In this document: positions 24,206 through 37,426 of the stretch, piece after piece
Numbering within the stretch: the stretch's first letter is position 1
Layout of the letters: the number at the start of each line of letters is the position of its first letter
NCBI GenBank assembly: GCA_017871115.1
Contig: JAFCIZ010000002.1
Span: 2,563,501 to 2,627,500, forward strand
Direction: 5' to 3'
Source: Cunninghamella blakesleeana
Lineage: Eukaryota; Mucoromycota; Mucoromycetes; Mucorales; Cunninghamellaceae
DNA: 64,000 bases
The notes under the pieces: model-generated
Databases searched by the model: none
The model's input: only the letters and a program-made list of their open reading frames with translations
What the model was told of the DNA's origin: nothing
Program-made: the position numbers and the translations under genes

Positions 24206-25541
24206 GTTATTACTATATTTTTTTAATATAAAAATATATAGTGATTATATTCATGTGGATGATGCATTCTGGGATTTAGAATTTGGCGAAGCACCCCGTA
24301 AAAAAGGACGTAAATTGCGTAGTAGAATGCCTCGAGTTTCTACAGGTCAAAAACGTATTGGTGGTGGTAGATATGATCGTGAAAGGATATTAGAAAGATA
24401 TAAAATTATGCAAGTTCAAGTTCAAGATCGGGATGGATCATACTATATGGTGAAGAAACGTGTTAGGTATTTAGACAAATATATTTTATTTTATTTTTAA
24501 TAAATAATAATAACAGAATATATGCACGCTTTCAAATTAAATATGATTAATGAACTATATTTTTTTTTTTAAAAAAAAAAACATAAAGTATGATTGATCC
24601 AAGTTTACCCACATATGTTCGTATTCCAGGTGATCCAATTCCAAGATCATGGGCACATTCAATTATGCAAATGGATGTAGTGGAAAAAGAAAAATCGTCT
24701 GTTGGGGCAAGGTAACACAATTTTTTTTTTAAAAAATAAATATATATACAACAGAAACAAAAAACTTCTAATAATTTAATTGTATATTATTTTTATTTTA
24801 TTTTATTTTATGGTACAAACATATATATTTATATATTATAGGGTAATGAAAGTAAAAGATATACTATCATTGGATTTAACGACCTTTGGAAAAAATTTTG
24901 TTGCCGTCTACATGGATCCTCCACTTTTATTACCAGATGAAGCACCAACACCAGGAAAAATACATATCCATGAGTTAGCGAGATTAAATATTGATGAAAT
25001 TGTGAAAGCCGGATTTTTATTTATATGGGTTGAAAAAGAATGGATTCGTGAACTTGTACGTATTACACAAGGATGGGGATTTAAATATGTAGAAAACTTT
25101 TGTTGGATTAAAAAAAACATTAACAATCAAATTAGTAGAAAGCCATCAGCTTATTTTAATAAAAGTAAATTAAGTTTATTGATTTTCAGAAAGGAAGGCG
25201 ATACCGAATTAAGACATCAACGTAATCCTGATTGTGTATTTGATTATATTAAACCTCCTATTCCTGGTGAAATGACTGAAGCCAAACCTGCTTTTATTTA
25301 TAATGTAATGGAAACTCTTTTACCTACTGCTGCTTATCATCCGGTAACAAATCCAAATGGTGAAAGACTATTAGAACTGTAAGTATTATTATATATTAAA
25401 TAGACGGTCAAAGAGTTTTTTTTTTTTTCATTTTTTTCTCATTCATATTTTTATTATTATTATTAATGATTTTTTAGTTGGGGCAAACGTGATCAACAAA
25501 GAACTGGATGGACAACCATTATAGAATCTCATTCAACATAA
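23415..25541 (+). CDS. MT-A70 family protein with DPPL motif (MTA9/METTL14-like)
   Basis: Six exons (23415-23473, 23623-24093, 24242-24466, 24589-24711, 24842-25378, 25478-25541) give 492 residues. The N-terminus is basic (RPRRKRKQNN), then acidic and Ser/Thr-rich. A second basic block (RKKGRKLRSRMPRVSTGQKR, residues about 200) could bind nucleic acid. The C-terminal 200 residues are an MT-A70 fold: FVAVYMDPPLLLPDE (318-321 = DPPL), then FLFIWVEKEWIRELVRITQGW, FKYVENFCWIKKNIN and, at the end, LELWGKRDQQRTGW. Active N6-adenine methyltransferases of this family have DPPW. METTL14 has EPPL and is a non-catalytic partner. The protein is therefore either a structural subunit of an RNA or DNA m6A/6mA complex (MTA9-like) or a diverged enzyme. 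Nuclear location is inferred from the basic blocks. Confidence 0.87.
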
Positions 25542-25786
25542 GCATATCATGATATTAAAAATAAAAAAATAAAAAAATTAAAAACAAAATAAAAAAATAT
25601 AAAAAGGATATATATATTTATATATATTACTATTATTTATTAATTAATAATATTAAATCCAAAATTTATTCTAGTTAATAAATTTCTAAATTGATTATGA
25701 ATTGTAATTATATTTATTGTACAGGTTCTTTTATTAATAAATGTTCTAAATAAATAAAATAAAAGTATAAAAAATAATATAATAGA

Positions 25787-26628
25787 TTAATAAAAATAAA
25801 TAAATAAAAAAATCATATTGTTCGTTACATATTTGTATAAATATATATTAATTTTATTACCAAATGGTTGAACAACTTGATACAATTTTAAGTAACATTC
25901 TAATTGATTTTTATCTGCACCTAGTTCTTCGAGCTACATATATAAATTAATTAATTAATTATATACTCTTTCAATATCTTTCAATAACTATATATTATAT
26001 TTATATATCTATACCTCGTTTCCTAACTGTTGTACATCTAATAAAAATTGCAACTGAATTTTTTCACTATCAGACATTGTATTATCCTCTTTACCAAGGG
26101 TACCTAATATACTTTTTGCTAATACATTTTTCTTTCCCCATATATTTTTCTTTAATGCATCATCTTGTTTTTTCATGTTGATTAAAGTATCACTAACAAG
26201 TAAATTATATCTATTTTCATTAAAAAGTATTAAAAAATAATATGCAAATGTAAATTAATAATTTATTGAATACTCGCTTTATATAGTATTTTTATTTTTT
26301 TATTTTTTTATTTTTTTAACTTACTTTATAATAACTAAATCAATGGTCATGGCCGCCCAAGTCTTTTCTTTTGTTTCATTAATCCATTGTCGATTTTGTT
26401 CAATAAAATGCTTGAAAGGTTTAAAAATGTTGGGTATAAAATAAGATGGTTCATTTGGTGGAGGCTTATTTGTGTTTCGATAGTGACGCAAAACACTTTG
26501 TACTAATGTTTTTAATGATTCTGTACATCTTCTGCTAAGAATACCAGTGATTCGTCTATTTAATTCCTGCCCTGTTGATGTTTCTATGTCTTGTAGTATT
26601 TCATCCATACTTTCTATATAAATGAATA

Positions 26629-26671
<43 letters not shown>

Positions 26672-29454
26672 TTTACTTTCAAAGTTGTCGTGATTTTTGT
26701 TATTATAGTTATTGTTATGCTTGGCATTTACCTTTTAGTAGTGATATATCTTGGATTTCGTTTGGAAGTTTAGGAAAAATCATGTTATTTATTTTACTTT
26801 TTGTCTATGTTAAAATAATATTAAAATAAATAAAAATTAAAAAAGGGATACTAATAATAATAATAATAGTAATAGTAATAATATAAAAAAGATGAAAATA
26901 TACTTACTATAGATATCAGATTATCTGTATCGTTAGATAATATAACCATTAGTTTTTCATCCGTTGCCTTTAAATCATTAGAATTATTATTTGCTGAAGA
27001 TCCAGATCGATTATTATTATTGTTATTGTTATTTTTATCACCATCACTACTTTGTTGTTTTTCTAATATATACTCAATTACATTTGTTGCCCAAATATTA
27101 TATCGTCTAAGTAACTAAAAAAAAAAAAAAAGAGAATAGGAAGAAAAAGATTTTATCATATTACATATATATATATATATATTAAATGGGTTTTAAATCA
27201 AAAATAAATATAATAATGATTTTATAAAACTTATATACACTTACCTGTAAAGTCAATTTCCAAAATTTATGTGATAGTACAAATAAAAATACATTGTCTG
27301 CCCAACATTTATCAATAGCTTGCGATATTGTGATCGTACCAGGTAAAATAAATGCTATTATCCATAATATATTTTAAATACGGTAAAATAAAAATATATC
27401 AATTAATAAATTGTAATTAAAATATAATAACGAGGAAATAAAAAACTTACAGGTATTTTTATTATTTTGCATGTCTGAATCCAAAGCTACACTTTTTTTT
27501 GGGTCGTTTAAATAATCTTCTACTACACTAATAATTTCTCTAAACCTAATTCATTTTCAAATAAATAAGTCAACCACCATGTGCATATGAATAATGGATG
27601 ATTTAAAAGGTATTGTGTTTATATAATTAATACTTACCGAAGTTGAAAATAAACAGGTAGCTGCCATCTTTTCATAAATTCATTATAACTTGGGTGATTT
27701 CTAAAATAGAGAAGTGATTTCTTGCTTGTAAATAAATTTTCTAATCCAGCCATAAAATGTATGGAAGCAGTGTAATTCTAATCAAAATCAAAATAAATGG
27801 ACAAATCAATAAACACTATATATTTATATTTATATCCAAGTTTAAATTATCTATTTTTACTTTTATTTACCTTATGACAAACTTCTGTTTGGCCAGGAGC
27901 ATATATACTTGAACATTTTTTATTAATTTGTTCTACAAGTTCCGTCCATAAAGAATTAACCAATATTTCATAATTGGTGCCTTTTAAAAGCTGTTGTGTA
28001 ATTTCCAAGATAGGGCGTAGATCATTAGTAGCAAATAATAAAATTTTATTATACATAATTACTAAAGGATAGTTGTCATTTAATGTTGTTGTTGTGATTG
28101 ATGTTGATGATGATGAACGGGGTAATTCTACAGCTTCACGTGTCACAGTTTTATTTAAAAAGACTTTAATATATTCTTCACGGATGATTTTTTCTGCGAT
28201 ATGCGTTTGATCTACAAGTGCATAAGTACGTAAACATTGTATCATTGATTGCTTAATTGATTTATCTAATTGATCTTCCATCATTTTATTTAATGCTATT
28301 GATAGTGCTTTCGATAATTTATGTTGTAATGTGTCTTTAATACGAGTGATTCTCTATTATCGAAAATGATTAAAAATAATTAGATGAATGAAAATTAGAA
28401 ACAATATTTGATTTTGATTTTATTCTAATATATGTATCACTTTTGTGTATATAATTTTTTTTTACCCATTCATTTTCATTAACAAAAGCAAGGTGTTTTC
28501 CTCTATTCACCAAATGTTGCATTTGATTATATTCCACAGCTACACGTTCTATTTGTTTACCCAAACTATTATTTTTAAAATAATAATAATAATAATAATA
28601 ATATATATATATATTAATATCCTAATCACTCAAAAAGCCTTATGTATACAATTATACTTTACTTTTCATCTATATTCGAACCAGGTTGAACAGTAGATAT
28701 ATCATTTTGTGTTGTACTTGTCGTTACTTTTGTTACATCTTTAGTAGGTACTGTTGGTTTTTCTTTCGCTATATCTGCATTAATTTCCAATAGATCCTCC
28801 ACTTTTGATACTGATTCATGAATATTGAGTAATAATTTTAAACAAGCCTATATTGGATAAATTAACATACATATGTATAAAATTTAGGATGGATGTTAAT
28901 ACAAGTACATAAATGTATGCTGATAATAATGATGATACATACCTTTTTTTCTTGTAAACGTCCACGTTTCTCTAATTGTTTTTCAAGACTATTTATAACA
29001 CCTTCAAAATTAGACCTTAAATCCTGGGAAAAAGGAACAATAGAAAAAGGCATTAGTAACGCGTTTTATTTGTTATCTTATATGTACCTCTATTTATATT
29101 TCTTGATAAAGCAACCTATTTTTAATTTTTTACCTTGACTTGACTTTCCATTCTAATCAGAGGCATTTGAAGATTATCAATAGACTTGTCGACACCTTTC
29201 AAGTTTGTGGATAAATTAATAAAGTCTTGATAATCATGATTAATGAGTTCAATCAGCTCGTTTTTTAATAGTTTAAGATGACTATTGAGTTCCATTTTTA
29301 ATCGTTCTAAACCCAAATGACGTCGACTAGAAAGAAAAGAATCAGGATCAAATTCAGGTGCTGTAAATACTGCACGTTCTATGGTTTGTTTAGGTAAAGG
29401 TTGGATCGATTTAATAAACTTGTCATCATCTTCTTCATCTCCAAAACTGAACAT
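25787..29454 (-). CDS. COG2: Conserved oligomeric Golgi complex subunit 2
   Basis: Thirteen minus-strand exons can be chained from ATG 29454 (first exon to 29134, second 29023-28943) to a stop near 25787, about 830 residues. The N-terminus is the family signature: FDPDSFLSSRRHLGLERLKM, then LLKNELIELINHDYQDFINL and STNLKGVDKSID, an amphipathic helical start typical of COG2. The rest is helical with an Asn-rich insertion (about 27010-27035) and a conserved C-terminal block (KHFIEQNRQWINETKEKTWAAM). COG2 is part of lobe A of the COG tether for retrograde vesicles within the Golgi. The last ~20 residues (about 25790-25845) are hydrophobic and AT-driven; the true end may differ if a further intron exists after QPFG. 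Confidence 0.9.
26632..26667. repeat. (TA)n microsatellite in a COG2 intron
   Basis: An almost pure AT dinucleotide run of about 36 bp in the intron preceding the exon that starts with ESMDEIL. It is the clearest of many TA runs in this window and is expected to vary in length. Confidence 0.7.
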
Positions 29455-29554
29455 TTTTATTTATTTTTTCTAATATATGTATGTTAAATGATAAAAAAAA
29501 TAAAAGTCTAGTAATAATGGTAATAGTAACAATTATATAAATAAGAAATAATGT

Positions 29555-29587
<33 letters not shown>

Positions 29588-30748
29588 AGTTTATAATAGA
29601 AATAAAAAAAAATTGAAGGAATAAGGAAACTTTGAATTCAAAATATCAGTTCTGAAAATTCACGTAATTGAAACTCAGCTTTTTTAGGGTTTAAAAGAAT
29701 CATCATTTTATAGCATAATACAAGTTTATTTTCTTCTTTTTTATACATAATGAAAGCATTTATTAATAAGAAATACCTTTTCATCTTATTAAAAACAATA
29801 AAGACCAATTATATGGTCAACTAATACAAGAAAAGATAATTAAAAAGTACTTATCATTCAAAGGAATATAAACAAACTATATATAGTACATTGGCCACAA
29901 AATTTGGATTTTTTTAAATATTCTTCTTTTATTAATATATATTAATATTTATATCTTTTTTTCTTCTTTAACGTTTGCAAATCTAGTAGCTAAATCTTCA
30001 ACATTATAAAAAGAAAAAGAGAAAAAAAGAAGAGGAGAAGAATAACGGAAATTGAAAACAAAAGTCAAAATAAAAAAAAGCAATCAAAAGAAAGAAGGCA
30101 AGAAAGCAAGAATCCGATTACTTTACCATGCAACAGAATGATTTGTCAAAAAGATATTTTCTATATTACCAATACTAATGAAGAAAGGTAATTTTTAATA
30201 GCGGAGTATTATTCGAAAGCCTGAATAAAGAAAAGAACTAGAATCTAAAAGAAAAAAAAAGGGTCTTGCATAAACAAGAGCTAATTTATATATTTATAAT
30301 TATTGCAATTATTTTGCATGACATCCAATTTCACCATTTATCATAACCATCCATTATATTCCTTTTCTTGTACGAACACCATTAATCAATCTAATAATTC
30401 CATTATAATTAAAACTATACTTTCAACATACTCATAACATCAATATTACTATGTTTTCTCCTAATAAATTGTAAAATACAATTGAAATTTCATAACTGTA
30501 AGTAAATAATAAAATTCATACAAGTATCATTATGGATTCAATATTTATATACTATTTTTTTTTTCTTTCTTTTAAATATATATATATATATATATATGAA
30601 TACAGTGGCTGTGTTTTAATGTTCATGGATTTTCAAAAGCTGCAATGGTGTTGAAGTAAAATAATTTTTTTTCAAATAGCGACCTTTTCTAACTGACAGG
30701 CTCTAGTTTTTTTTTTTTTCTTTTTCATTTTTTTTTATAAAAAGAAAT
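29455..30748. other. 1.3 kb divergent intergenic interval
   Basis: It separates COG2 (-) and the mitochondrial Phe-tRNA synthetase (+). It contains TA runs (29562-29586, 30578-30597), a purine-rich block around 30005-30120 and T-rich DNA before the start codon. No coding or RNA gene signal. Confidence 0.5.
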
Positions 30749-32554
30749 ATGCTTAAAGTTAATTTATTTCGTATATCAACAAGTTTAAAAACTTATCCAA
30801 AGTCGAGAACAATAAATATTATCTGTCAACAATCATGGTATTCTACTCATAATGATTCAGGTAGATTTAATTTATTCACCTAAATCTTTTTTTTTTGAAG
30901 AAAAAAAAAAAATATAATAAAATAAACAATAAACAAAAAAAACAACCAATAATAATAATAAAAATTATGCCTTTTTTTTTTGTATTAAAAAAAAAAAAAT
31001 ACCAGGGGCAGTATTTACAGAAACCTCAGTAAAAGTACATGGTAAAGAATACCCAAGGGATGAATGGACCAATGTGACACCAGCAGTATTATCCAAGTTA
31101 GATCGACGACTTCATTTACAATCCCGTAATCCTATTAGTATTATCCGTCAGTTAATAGAAGGGCATTTTCAAGATTTCAAAGCGTTTAATGATTTATCGC
31201 CTATTGTTAGTACCAAACAAAACTTTGATGATTTGTTAATACCTCAAGACCATCCCAGTCGGACCAAATCTGATAATTATTATTTTAACAAGGATACAGT
31301 TTTAAGAGCACACACATCAGCACACCAACTACAAGGATTGGCATCGGGAGCACGCAAGTTTTTAATTAGCGGGGACGTGTATCGACGAGATGAAATTGAC
31401 AGTTCACATTATCCGGTATTCCATCAAATTGAGGGGTTAGCATATTTTGATCACGTTGATGATAATAATAGCCAAATAACGATCCAAAAGATCCAACAAG
31501 ATTTAAATAATGCCAAGCCTATTCCAGAAAACATTGAAGTGATTGATGACACAGTGATTCATGGTGGCAACCCAATTCAAGCATGCCATGATCAGCAAGT
31601 GATAGAGCCATTAGTAGCTCATTTGAAACATTCTATTAATAGCATGATATGCCACTTGTTTGCATCGGAACCAAATTTGAAAGTGAGATGGATTGAAGCG
31701 TATTTCCCATTTACTAGCCCAAGTTATGAAGTTGAAATCTATTACCAAGGGGAGTGGTTAGAAGTTTTAGGATGTGGGATTGTGCAGCAAGCATTGTTGA
31801 ATCAAAATAAACAGGGCAATAAAACGGTAGGATGGGCTTTTGGGATGGGATTAGAGCGACTAGCCATGGTATTATTTGGTATTCCTGATATTCGTTTGTT
31901 TTGGTCGCAAGATGAAAGATTTATTGAACAATTCACACCCGGTCATATCAATAAATTCCAACCATTTTCAAAATACCCTCCTTGTATAAAAGATATTTCT
32001 TTTTGGTTACCTGAATCTAATGAAAAATGGCATGATAATAATTTTTGTGAAACTGTTCGTGGAGTAGCTGGTGATCTTGTAGAAAATGTTAAATTGGTAT
32101 TAAATAATAATAATAATAATAATAATAATCTATAAATATAGTTGGAGGGGAATTAATATATATATATATATATATATAAAGATATGTGAATCACTGATGA
32201 TGATGAGTTTTTTTTTTTATTTTTTTTAATTACTATTTATATATAAATTAAATTTAGATTGATGATTTTACACATCCAAAAACAAAAAAGAGAAGTTTAT
32301 GTTATAGAATTATATATAGATCAATGGATAGGTAACTATAATTAAATTTTATTATTATGAATAACTCTATTTATATATATATGTATACATATATATATAT
32401 ATATTCAATGATTTTTAATGATAATTATAATTTATTTTTATTTATATTGTATTATTATAGAAATGTAACCAATGAAGAAATTAATGAAATTCAAGAAACT
32501 GTTAGATCTACGGTACAATCTGAATTTAAAGTCGATTTACGTGAAAAGAAATAA
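30749..32554 (+). CDS. MSF1: Phenylalanyl-tRNA synthetase, mitochondrial (monomeric)
   Basis: Four exons (30749-30860, 31006-32096, 32258-32331, 32461-32554) give 456 residues, the usual size. The N-terminus is basic, Ser/Thr-rich and lacks acidic residues for the first 30 positions, fitting a mitochondrial targeting peptide. Class II motifs are present: motif 2 region KFLISGDVYRRDEIDSSHYP with HQIEG after it, the Phe-binding segment EVLGCGIVQQ, and motif 3 GWAFGMGLERLAMVLFGIPD. The C-terminal ferredoxin-like anticodon-binding domain contains FTHPKTKKRSLCYRIIYRSM. It charges mitochondrial tRNA-Phe as a monomer. A short Asn-codon microsatellite (AAT)n at 32102-32130 lies just after the second exon's donor and is therefore intronic. 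Confidence 0.95.
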
Positions 32555-33724
32555 GCTTTTTTTTTTTAATAATAATCATAATCATAATAATCGTAATAAT
32601 AATATAAATAATAATATATAATAAATAAAAAATCATTTTATTCTAAATATAATAAAAAAATCATTATTTTCCATAAAAAGATTATACGTTCCTCGGCCGA
32701 AGCCTATTTTGTCTATTTTTAAATAATATAAGGAAAAAAAAGGGAAAAAGATAGATTAGAGATAGAATGAATTACATAATAAATTAGTAACTTGATCTTA
32801 TGATATCATTCTTTATTATAATTTATTTATTTTATAAAAATAGTTTTAATAATAAAATGCGTAGTAATAAAAAGTCAATAATTACTGAAAATGGGGTAAA
32901 GCTAGCCATATATTTTTTTTTAAAAACCAGTTTTGAACAAATATCTAAAAAAAGATACTTTTAAATGAAATGCATTTTTTTTTTCCATTTTTCTTTTTTT
33001 CCAAGGTTTTGAAAAGACTTTTTATATGTGGTGGAAAAGACAAAGGTTGCCAAGGTTTTTGATCGAGAAACTTACCATAATAGTTAATATATAGATTTAT
33101 ATATATATATATATTCATATATATATATATATAAATCTATATATTACTACCATTGATTCTATTTATTTTTTAAAGAAAAAAAAAAAAGATGCACACATAA
33201 ATGAAAAAGAATTATACTTTGGTAGATTATTTTTAACTATAGCGCAGTTTTAATTCTAATTATTTTTCCAAAAATAACTTTATAAACTTAATACCAGGTT
33301 ATTTTTTTTTTAATAATATTCCCTTACCAGCCACAAGACTATTAGTTATTTATATATATATAAAGTATTTTAGGGAAAGTGTATCACAATGACAATTGTA
33401 ACTAACAATAGACTGTTTAGTTAACTCTATTCACCCTTGTTTTATTTTTATTCATTGGTCGTATCACCTATGGATTGCCTTTTAAGTGATTCGTTTTCTA
33501 TTTTTTTTATTTTTACATAATAAAAAGTGATTCGAAACGAATGAACGAAGGATTCTACTTTTTTTAATATAGATTAAGCTTTTTTTTGTTTTTTTATTAT
33601 TATATAAATGGCAAATAATAATAAAATAGGTTTTTTACAAGAATCATGTCATAATTTATTTTAATTTAAACCCTGATCCAATCGGGATAAATCTATTTCC
33701 AGTGGCTGTTTAGAATAAAATAAT

Positions 33725-33755
<31 letters not shown>

Positions 33756-33981
33756 TGTAATATATAACATTAGAACCCCGATCCTTCAATGAGAGAGTGA
33801 GAGAACTTTAAAAAAATTGAGGAGTAAAATATAAATGGTGCACGGTGTGTAAACACTAATAATAATAAAAAAAGGTAAAAAGAGAGATATTTTTAACTTT
33901 TTTTTTTTTTTTTTTTTTCCCTCTTCTCTCTCTCTCTCTCTCTTTTTCTTTTTCTTCTTCTTCTTGTTTTTGTTCTTCTTC
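32555..33981. other. 1.4 kb intergenic interval with palindrome and pyrimidine tract
   Basis: It contains the 8-bp palindrome TCGGCCGA (about 32694-32701), the long perfect AT palindrome at 33085-33146, an A run at 33731-33754 and a pyrimidine tract (T, CT and CTT units) at about 33898-33980 that abuts the next start codon. No gene seen. Confidence 0.5.
33085..33146. repeat. Perfect inverted repeat, 30-bp arms, 2-bp spacer
   Basis: The arms 33085-33114 and 33117-33146 are exact reverse complements. They start TAATATATAGATTTATATAT and are separated by TC. The outer part of the arm is not simple TA repeat (TAGATTTA / TAAATCTA), so this is more than a microsatellite artefact. It can form a cruciform. 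Confidence 0.85.
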
Positions 33982-35440
33982 ATGATGACCTTATTGCCAT
34001 ATGATGATACAAATCATCATCATCATCAACAACAGCAACAACAACAAAATGGTAATTGGGATATTACTCAATTATCTATTAATGATTTATTATCATTAAA
34101 TAAAAATGATTCTGACCTTATGCAGCATGTTTTGTTGGCAAAAGAACAAGAAAATGAAGTATGTAACTAAAATTATATTCTATTTTTCTGAAAAAAAGAA
34201 ATTAACTTTTTTTTTTTTTTAAAAAAAATAAAAATTGTAGAGAAAATCAGCACAAGAAATTCGTCAAATACAAGAAAATCGTTTAAAAGAGAAATATATT
34301 GATTACGAAATGCAACAAGATTTTCAATTATCTCCTTATTCATTAGATTTACAAAGTAAGATTAAAAAAAATTTTTTTTTTTTTTGTATGTTGAAAATAT
34401 ATATATATATATATATATATATTAATTTGCATATATATATGTATATATATATACATACATATATTTTAATAGATAATAATAATAATAATAATAATAACAA
34501 TAACCGTTCAGATGATCACTGGTCTTATTCATTACAAACCAATCAATCATTAGTTGATCATGGTCATCATACAAATGATCCTGTATTAATAACATCTTCC
34601 CCTTCACAATCATTTTCCTTATCAGATCAAAATTATCAACCAATCGATTTTTTTAATGAACCCATTAATACTAGTAATAAAAATGATTTTGCTATGAATC
34701 CGTCTTCCTCTTCTTCTTCTTCTGTTTTATTAAATAATTACCAACACCAAGATCATAACCCAATTGTTTCTTCTCATTCCGTCACGTCATTACCTGATTC
34801 CATCTCTTCCTCTCATTCACCATTGGTTGAATCTGCTTTTTATTCGACTAATAATAACAATAGTAAAACAATTGTTTCACCAACTTTAACCTCATCGTCA
34901 TCCTCTTCATTAAATAAATATAATAATAGTAACCATAATGAAGTGGGTGGGAATGGAGGTGGAGGGAAGCTAATTGAAAAAAAACAAAACAAAAAACATA
35001 AACGAAAGCAGTTATCAACGTCTTCTTTACCAGGCTTTTCATCAAGTACGCATGTTTTAAAGTGGTCAACGAATATTAAAAGACAGAGTCAGCAGCAAAA
35101 AGAATTACAGCTACAACAACAGCAATTACAATTAATGAATAAAGAACCCCAACCTCCTTTAGACCATGACCAAGTCATGGAAGCTTTAAGAGCTAAGCTA
35201 TTAAAAATCCATTCTTCTCCATCGATAATGGAAAACAATTCTAGTAACCATCAATCTGCTTCATCATCTCCTACATCTTCCTCTCCTCCTCCTCTACCTT
35301 CTCTTCCTACTCCATCTCCCCCTCCCCCTCCAAAATCCCCTCCTGTCAATACACATCCAAAGACTGGTGTTTTATTTTTAGATTTAAAGAATAAACCTAA
35401 TCGCCGTAGAAAATCCTCTCCTCCATTCTCTTCCTTTTAA
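33982..35440 (+). CDS. Low-complexity Asn/Ser/Gln/Pro-rich protein
   Basis: Three exons (33982-34158, 34241-34355, 34473-35440) give 419 residues. It opens with His and Gln runs, followed by a more ordinary segment of about 90 residues (WDITQLSINDLLSLNKNDSD, then a charged helical stretch KEQENERKSAQEIRQIQENR). The third exon starts with an Asn run coded by (AAT)n. It continues with Ser-rich DNA, a basic stretch (KKQNKKHKRKQLS), a Gln-rich helix (about 35080-35140), VMEALRAKLLKIHSS, a polyproline stretch and a basic end (NKPNRRRKSSPP). The composition suits a nuclear regulator, but no DNA-binding domain is recognised. The start is the first ATG after the pyrimidine tract; the frame extends upstream only through T-rich codons without an ATG. 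Confidence 0.65.
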
Positions 35441-37381
35441 TATATATATACTCTCATTAATTTTATATTGTTTATATTCATTCCTTATACCCTATTTATA
35501 TATAGTTTTTTTTTTATGAATTTTTTTTTATATGCTTTTTGATTATTATTATTATTACTATTACTGTTATTATTATTGTTTGTTATTGCTTTATTTGTTT
35601 TTATTTTGTATGTTTTTTATTTTTATTTTTATTTATTTTTACTTATTTATATACACTTTTCTTACATGCTCTTTTTATTTTATTTATTTTCATACGTATT
35701 TATTTAAGATTATATATATACACATATATTTCATCATTTACATAGTCAAGTACATAATGGGTCAACTTTTTTTTTTTTTTTATTCGCATTATTTTATTTT
35801 TACATCTATATATAAATAAACTTATTTTTATTTTTGATAAATAAATTCATCTTGATAAATATAGTACCTTTCTTCTAATTAACTATGGAATTAAAAATAG
35901 GGTTAATTCACCACTAAAAAAATTCTTAAACATACCCATATTCTCGGTTAATTTCATCAAATTATTGTTTCGCCATTTAAATATAATATAAAGGGGAGAT
36001 TTGTTTGTTATTCTAAATTATATTAATCACTGAGTATATATATAATTAAATCCAAAAATTGATAGACGAAACTGCCTATATTTTTTATTTTTATTTTTTA
36101 TCTTTTGTTCTTATTTTGGTGATATTTGTTAATAATAGGTTATATATTTATATATAAAAGAGGCTGATGTTGGTGATGATAGGTGATACTTAATTTATGA
36201 TGCATTGATTGTATTGGTTATATTTATAGTAATACTTTATTACTGATTTTATTTTCACAACGACTTGAAAATAATAATTATGATGACTGATATATATATA
36301 CATTCAATTTGTTGCCGTCGATCGTGGACTTTTTTTCCAATTTCTTCTTGTATAATGAATATACTGAAGATTATTTCTTTTTTCCAACAATAAATGATTT
36401 TACCGCCTTCTCTTAATTATGTGTTTTTTTTAAAAAAAATAAAATAAAATATATGCCTTTACCTAAATTTTATTTTATCTTAGCTTTATATAAAAAGATA
36501 TTTGGATTTGGCCCATATGGTTTTTTAGTTTCTTTTTTTTTTTATGGCCAAAACAAGTGATAATAAATTAGAAATAGAATAACTTTGGTAAACTTTTTGT
36601 AGCACCATGAAGTTTAAAAATTTGACAAGATTAAGATAAGCCAATCATATCGAAAATACTAGGTTGTAATGTTAAGTTTGCCACATCCAATTGAGCCACG
36701 CATATACACATCTACTTGAAAAGAAAAAAAACAATTGTGTCTATACATTTTAAACAATTGGAATGAAATGATGGAAGGTTGTTTAATTTGCTATTAGATA
36801 AATTTAACAAATGATATAAAAAAGTATAGAGTATATGTATATATATAGGCTACGTATAAATTACCTTATCAGTATTAGTTTAAAAAATGATTATCACGTT
36901 AACATATTTTATCCACTGTCATACAAATATTCCTCAGTTTTATTGTAAACTTGATATTTTCTTAAAATTACATTTATTAATAACAATGATAATATGACTT
37001 GTATTGTTATATATGATTTTTATTTATATATTGTAATGTATTGTATTATTTCATATTTTTTTTTTATAAAAAAAAAAAGTGGCGACTATTTTATAATCTA
37101 TTCTTTTTTACTTGAAATAAAAAATGAACTAGTTGGAATTTGGGTTATAATAATTGATTTATAATTTAAATTATATAAAAGCTAAAGAGTAATATGAAAA
37201 AGCCGTTTAAATGCCAGTTGTATGAAAAATAAAAAATAAAAAGTAAAAAATTAATTTTGAAAAAAAAAAAAAATAAGCAGCGGAATTTCAACTTTTTTAC
37301 GCTTGCCTTTCAATTTTTTTTTTTCCACAGCACTCTTTTTTTTTTTTTTTTTTAAAAAAAAAACAATAACATATATATTTA

Positions 37382-37419
<38 letters not shown>

Positions 37420-37426
37420 ATACACT
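35441..37426. other. 2 kb intergenic interval
   Basis: T-rich 3' DNA (35500-35820), then mixed AT-rich DNA without ordinary-composition frames, then poly(T)/poly(A) and TA runs directly before RRG9. No feature supported. Confidence 0.5.

Noticed and set aside
33964..33981. Upstream extension of the low-complexity protein
   Set aside because: It lacks an ATG (TTG) and lies inside a pyrimidine tract.
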